DNA from: Oscillospiraceae bacterium
GTDB lineage: Bacteria > Bacillota > Clostridia > Oscillospirales > Acutalibacteraceae
Assembly: GCA_902774165.1 (NCBI GenBank)
Contig: CACYHJ010000017.1
Location: forward strand, 1-15,180
DNA length: 15,180 bases
Direction: 5' to 3'
Of the stretch, positions 12,309 through 15,180 are shown in pieces. The notes under the pieces were generated by a model, which was not told the origin of the DNA, ran no database searches, and saw nothing but the letters and a program-made list of their open reading frames with translations. Positions within the stretch are counted from its first letter, which is position 1; every line of letters begins with the position of its first letter. Position numbers and translations under genes: made by a program.

Positions 12309-13688
12309 ATGAAGTCATTCAACAAACTGATCGCGCTTGTTCTGTCGCTCTGCGTGCTGACGGGCGCGGGGATCGCCGCCTTTGCCGAAGACGGAGAGTC
12401 CTTTGTCCCGACGCCGATCACCGACGCGGACGCGCTGCACACCGAAGGCGAGAAGATCTTCAACGCCGACGGCGAGCAGGTGACGCTGCGCGGCGTGAAC
12501 CTGGGCGGCTGGCTGATTCAGGAGGACTGGTTCTGCCCCGCGGACAACGGCGAGCGCGGCGACCATTGGACGCTGGAAACGCTGATCGACCGTTTCGGCA
12601 CGGAGAAGGCCTACGAGCTTTACAATATCTATTGGGACAACTGGATCACCGAATACGATTTCGCCGAAATCGCGAAGATGGGCTTCAACAGCGTGCGAAT
12701 CCCCTTCTGGTACCGCAATTTCCAGTCCGACGACAACGGCACATGGATCCGGAACGACGCGGGAGAGATCGATTTTTCGCGCCTTGATTGGGCGGCGGAG
12801 ATGTGCCGGAAGTACGGCCTTTACGCGATCCTCGATCTGCACGGCGTGAACGGCTGTCAGGGCGCGCAGGATCACTGCGGGCAGAAGAACAACTGTCATT
12901 TCTTTGATAAATCCGAACAGGGCGAAAAATACCGCGCCGAAGCCGTTGAGCTCTGGTCGCTGATCGCGGAGCGGTTCGCGGGCGATCCGGCGGTGGCGAT
13001 GTTCGATCTTCTGAACGAGCCTGTTTGCGATATTCCCCGTTTTCAGCGCAATTACGATCTGGTCAACGGATTTTATAACGACGCGTACAACGCGATCCGG
13101 GCGAAGGATCCCGGCCGTATGCTCTGCATGATGGGCACCTGGGATCTCGGCAAGCTGCCGAACCCCAAAAAGATGGGCTGGACCGACGTGGTCTACCAGC
13201 TGCATCAGTATAACGACACGCAGGCGAGCTTCGAGTCCCGCATCGACGCGTCGCACGCGCTGAGATATAACGTGCCCCTGTACGCGGGCGAGTTCCATCC
13301 CACCGGCGTCGGCGACGCCGAACCGAACGTCACCGTTGCCCAGATTCTGCAGACCTACGAAAACGAGGGCGTGAACTGGACCGTCTGGACCTGGAAGGGC
13401 TACAACAGCTGGGCAGCCTGGGCGGACTGGTTTATCTGGGGCAGCGTGGAGGATTCCCTGACCGTCGACCCGGAGCATGACAGCTACGAGACCATCGCCG
13501 AAAAGTGGGGCGCCATGCGCACCGACGGCGGCAATTTCTACAGCGGACATCTCGACGAGGAGGTCGTGCCCTTCCTGCCCGACGGCAGAGAGGACGATCG
13601 GCAGGTCAGCGACTTCGCCGCGTTCTTCATTAAGATTTACCGAAAGTTCAGAATATTGTTTGAGGTGATCGTGAATCTGTTTACCTAA
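12309..13688 (+). CDS. Secreted GH5 glycoside hydrolase (glucanase-like)
   Basis: A 459-residue secreted enzyme with ribosome site AGGGAGG 8 nt before the ATG. Residues 1-26 are a signal peptide (AAFA-ED). Residues about 45-415 form a GH5 TIM barrel: the opening RGVNLGGWL (61-69), MGFNSVRIPFWY (124-135), DLLNEP with acid/base E237, QLHQY with H299, AGEFHP with nucleophile E328, and WTWKGYN around W360. RGVNLGGWL with these catalytic sites resembles the exo-beta-1,3-glucanase-like branch of GH5, so a beta-glucan is the likely substrate; the subfamily is not certain. After the barrel the protein ends in a hydrophobic/amphipathic segment (FAAFFIKIYRKFRILFEVIV, near 437-456), much like the end of the protein at 9415. 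There is no dockerin or sorting signal, so this tail may be what keeps it near the cell. A strong terminator lies about 75 nt downstream. Confidence 0.9.
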   Translation: MKSFNKLIALVLSLCVLTGAGIAAFAEDGESFVPTPITDADALHTEGEKIFNADGEQVTLRGVNLGGWLIQEDWFCPADNGERGDHWTLETLIDRFGTEKAYELYNIYWDNWITEYDFAEIAKMGFNSVRIPFWYRNFQSDDNGTWIRNDAGEIDFSRLDWAAEMCRKYGLYAILDLHGVNGCQGAQDHCGQKNNCHFFDKSEQGEKYRAEAVELWSLIAERFAGDPAVAMFDLLNEPVCDIPRFQRNYDLVNGFYNDAYNAIRAKDPGRMLCMMGTWDLGKLPNPKKMGWTDVVYQLHQYNDTQASFESRIDASHALRYNVPLYAGEFHPTGVGDAEPNVTVAQILQTYENEGVNWTVWTWKGYNSWAAWADWFIWGSVEDSLTVDPEHDSYETIAEKWGAMRTDGGNFYSGHLDEEVVPFLPDGREDDRQVSDFAAFFIKIYRKFRILFEVIVNLFT

Positions 13689-13693
13689 AGAGC

Positions 13694-13724
13694 GAAAACG
13701 TCCGGATCCGTCCTGAAAACGTCC
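13694..13724. promoter_or_regulatory. Direct repeat GAAAACGTCC upstream of a promoter
   Basis: GAAAACGTCC occurs at 13694-13703 and 13715-13724, 21 bp apart (about two helical turns), and a third ACGTCC is at 13729-13734. They lie immediately upstream of a promoter-like sequence, as tandem activator sites often do. No regulator can be named. Confidence 0.4.
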
Positions 13725-13753
13725 TTTTACGTCCGCCTGAAATATGATATATT
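13725..13753 (+). promoter_or_regulatory. Possible extended -10 promoter ahead of the recombinase gene
   Basis: TGATATATT at 13745-13753 is a good extended -10. The -35 at 13725-13730, TTTTAC, is poor but 17 bp away. Its transcript would start near 13760 and run directly into the hairpin at 13763-13796. Confidence 0.4.
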
Positions 13754-13762
13754 GGTTATGAG

Positions 13763-13796
13763 AAAAACCGTCAGCGACTTCGTTGACGGTTTTTTT
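13763..13796 (+). terminator. Strong rho-independent terminator between GH5 and recombinase genes
   Basis: A 14-bp stem, AAAAACCGTCAGCG (13763-13776) with CGTTGACGGTTTTT (13781-13794), one G-T wobble, loop ACTT, seven Ts at 13790-13796. It ends the GH5 transcript, and because of its position it could also act as an attenuator in the recombinase leader. The A-run on the 5' side could let it work on the other strand too. Confidence 0.9.
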
Positions 13797-13821
13797 CTAT
13801 CTATAAGAAGGATGTGGTTTT

Positions 13822-14652
13822 GTGCTGACGGAAAAAATCAAAGCGTTTGAAACGTATTTAAGAGAAAACGAAAAAAGCCCCGCGACGGTGGAGAAGTATC
13901 TGCGGGACGCGCGCTCGTTCGCGGAATTTTTGGGAAACCGGGAGCTGTCCCGGGAGTTTGTGCTGGCGTATAAGCAATATATTATCGAAAAAGGTTATGC
14001 GGTCCGGTCGGTCAATTCGATGATCGCGTCGGTGAACGCGTTTCTGGAATTCCTCGGCAGGCCGGACTGCCGGGTCAAGGCGTTGAAAATCCAGCGGCAG
14101 GCGTTCTGTCCAGAGGAAAAGGAGCTGACCAAAGCGGAGTATCTGCGGCTTGTGGAGACGGCGAAGAAGAAGGGCAACGGGCGCCTTGCGCCGCTGATTC
14201 AGACCATCTGCGGCACCGGCATCCGCGTGAGCGAGCTTCGTTTCATCACGGTCGAAGCCGCCAAGCGCGGCGAGGCGGTCGTGCGCTGCAAGGGCAAGAC
14301 GAGAACGGTTTTTTTTGTGAAAGAATTACGCAAAAAACTGCTCCGCTATTGCGCGGAGCAGGGAATCAGATCGGGTTGTATTTTTATCACGAAAACCGGA
14401 AAGCCGATGAACCGGACCAGCGTCTGGCGGGAGATGAAGAACCTCTGCCGTCAGGCCCGCGTCGCGGAATCGAAGGTGTTTCCGCATAATCTGCGCCACC
14501 TGTTCGCAAGGACGTTTTACGGGATTGAGAAGGATATCGCGAAGTTAGCCGACATTTTAGGTCACAGTTCGATTGATACAACAAGAATCTATATTATATC
14601 CACCGGAACCGAACACAGACGGCGCATGGAGCATATGCGGTTGGTGATGTGA
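13822..14652 (+). CDS. Tyrosine recombinase (Xer/phage integrase family)
   Basis: A 276-residue site-specific recombinase with an N-terminal SAM-like core-binding domain (1-95) and a C-terminal catalytic domain. The whole active site is present: R135 (TGIRVSEL), K159 (CKGKTR), H222 and R225 (PHNLRH), H248 (LGHSS) and nucleophile Y257 (TRIYI). It starts at GTG 13822, with AAGGA 9 nt upstream. The short length with no extra N-terminal DNA-binding domain fits Xer-like enzymes that resolve or invert DNA better than large conjugative-element integrases. There are no phage or conjugation genes nearby, and the gene is alone between a terminator and a repeat-rich gene-free stretch, which could hold its target sites (inference). 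It is not clearly the housekeeping XerC or XerD. Confidence 0.92.
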   Translation: MLTEKIKAFETYLRENEKSPATVEKYLRDARSFAEFLGNRELSREFVLAYKQYIIEKGYAVRSVNSMIASVNAFLEFLGRPDCRVKALKIQRQAFCPEEKELTKAEYLRLVETAKKKGNGRLAPLIQTICGTGIRVSELRFITVEAAKRGEAVVRCKGKTRTVFFVKELRKKLLRYCAEQGIRSGCIFITKTGKPMNRTSVWREMKNLCRQARVAESKVFPHNLRHLFARTFYGIEKDIAKLADILGHSSIDTTRIYIISTGTEHRRRMEHMRLVM

Positions 14653-14681
14653 GAGCGAAGAAAAACGCTTCCGAACAAAGT

Positions 14682-14817
14682 GAGGAAATATCGCTCCGAC
14701 GTGAATCGGAGGAATATCGCTTCACCGCAGGCGGAATATTGTTCCCGAGACCCGCGGAGGAATATCGCTTCACCGCAGGCGAAATATCGTTCCCGAGCCC
14801 TGCGAGGGAATATCGCC
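14682..14817. repeat. Tandem repeat array after the recombinase (48-bp unit)
   Basis: Two 48-bp units, 14708-14755 and 14756-14803, are identical at 44 of 48 positions. Partial copies flank them (GAGGAAATATCGC at 14682, GAGGGAATATCGC at 14804). Each unit contains two similar half units of about 24 bp built on GRAATATYGYT. Parts are palindromic, such as the GGCGA and TCGCC ends of 14778-14817. There are no spacers, so it is not a CRISPR array. Both strands are open in some frames but no gene-like product is seen. Confidence 0.75.
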
Positions 14818-14883
14818 TAAGAGATCGAATGCGAATATTTGACGGAATCGCTTTCTTATTTGTTACGGCGTATATTTCACTGA

Positions 14884-15070
14884 CGTAGGGGAACGACGGT
14901 CTCGCTTTCCGGTCCGGTCGGTGCTTCTGCGGCAAGCCGCAGAGATTCCCACCGGGAATCCGCACCCCCGGCGTTCCGCATGAAAAGTGTACTTGCCCTG
15001 AAAATGAGGATAAACGCAGAGCGTGGGGCAACTCCGCCGTAGGGAGCGACGCCCCGGCGCTCCGCATGAA
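14884..15070. repeat. Two copies of an intergenic repeat family, one interrupted by hairpins
   Basis: CCCCGGCGTTCCGCATGAA at 14966-14984 recurs at 15052-15070 with one mismatch in 19. Upstream of each is a related start, GTAGGGGAACGACG near 14886 and GTAGGGAGCGACG near 15039. The first copy is thus about 100 bp and the second about 32 bp, the difference being an internal hairpin segment. No coding region is supported here. Confidence 0.6.
14926..14960. other. Two adjacent perfect hairpins
   Basis: TCTGCGGC-AA-GCCGCAGA (14926-14943) and GATTCCC-ACC-GGGAATC (14944-14960) are perfect inverted repeats placed end to end. Neither has a T-run. They lie inside the longer copy of the repeat family. 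Confidence 0.75.
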
Positions 15071-15180
15071 GACTTTCCATAATATCAAACCTCACCTTTA
15101 CGCACATACATTCTCCGATTTTATTCATCTGATAAATGACTCCGCGGGTATACGTCTTTGCATTCCTCGCCCACCCGTAA
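15071..15180. other. Window end with no supported feature
   Basis: The last 110 bases show no credible gene, promoter or hairpin on either strand. A short minus-strand frame beginning near 15128 runs through the repeats and is not convincing. With 14653-15070 this completes a gene-free stretch of 528 bp. Confidence 0.6.

Noticed and set aside
12315..13550. 411-residue minus-strand open frame opposite the GH5 gene
   Set aside because: The GH5 frame has intact catalytic motifs; the opposite frame shows none.
14682..14817. CRISPR array
   Set aside because: The units are contiguous with no unique spacers, and no cas gene is present.
14594..15088. 164-residue minus-strand frame and a 79-residue + strand frame across the repeat array
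   Set aside because: The repetitive peptides merely translate the DNA repeats, and there is no credible start signal.

Overview
The window looks like a chromosomal segment of a Gram-positive gut-type Clostridia (Oscillospirales/Ruminococcaceae-like). The reasons are strong AGGAGG-type ribosome sites, sigma-A promoters with 17-bp spacers, GC-rich third codon positions, cohesin and dockerin modules with Pro/Thr linkers, an LPXTG-like wall-sorting tail, and many secreted carbohydrate-active proteins. This placement is inference from sequence style only. All eleven genes lie on the + strand. I see no tRNA, rRNA, CRISPR array or insertion sequence.

Layout. (1) 2-661: the 3' end of a clan GH-D (GH36-like) glycosidase. 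(2) 662-1797: a gene-free leader with two tandem consensus promoters and a 5'-UTR hairpin, then a short wall-anchored single-cohesin protein with high-expression codon use, closed by a clear terminator. (3) 1844-2785: an HSL-type alpha/beta hydrolase. (4) 2881-9329: a promoter followed by four closely spaced genes: a secreted right-handed beta-helix protein with five membrane helices and an acidic cytoplasmic tail, a dockerin-bearing D,D-carboxypeptidase, a FucU-type mutarotase and an FGGY sugar kinase. (5) 9349-12167: a promoter, a secreted alpha/beta-hydrolase-like protein and an ATGA-overlapping metallophosphoesterase. (6) 12180-13688: an inverted heptad-repeat element carrying a promoter-like sequence and a hairpin, then a secreted GH5 glucanase. 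(7) 13694-13796: direct repeats, a possible promoter and a strong terminator. (8) 13822-14652: a tyrosine recombinase, followed by about 530 bp without genes that is packed with tandem repeats, hairpins and direct repeats.

How the parts may work together. The extracellular beta-helix enzyme (GH141-like in architecture), FucU and the deoxysugar kinase would make sense as a route from a fucosylated or rhamnosylated glycan to a phosphorylated sugar. A wall-anchored cohesin and a dockerin-bearing peptidoglycan enzyme in the same window suggest a minimal cell-surface docking system, possibly serving wall maintenance and not only fibre degradation. The recombinase beside repeat arrays is the main sign of possible genome plasticity.
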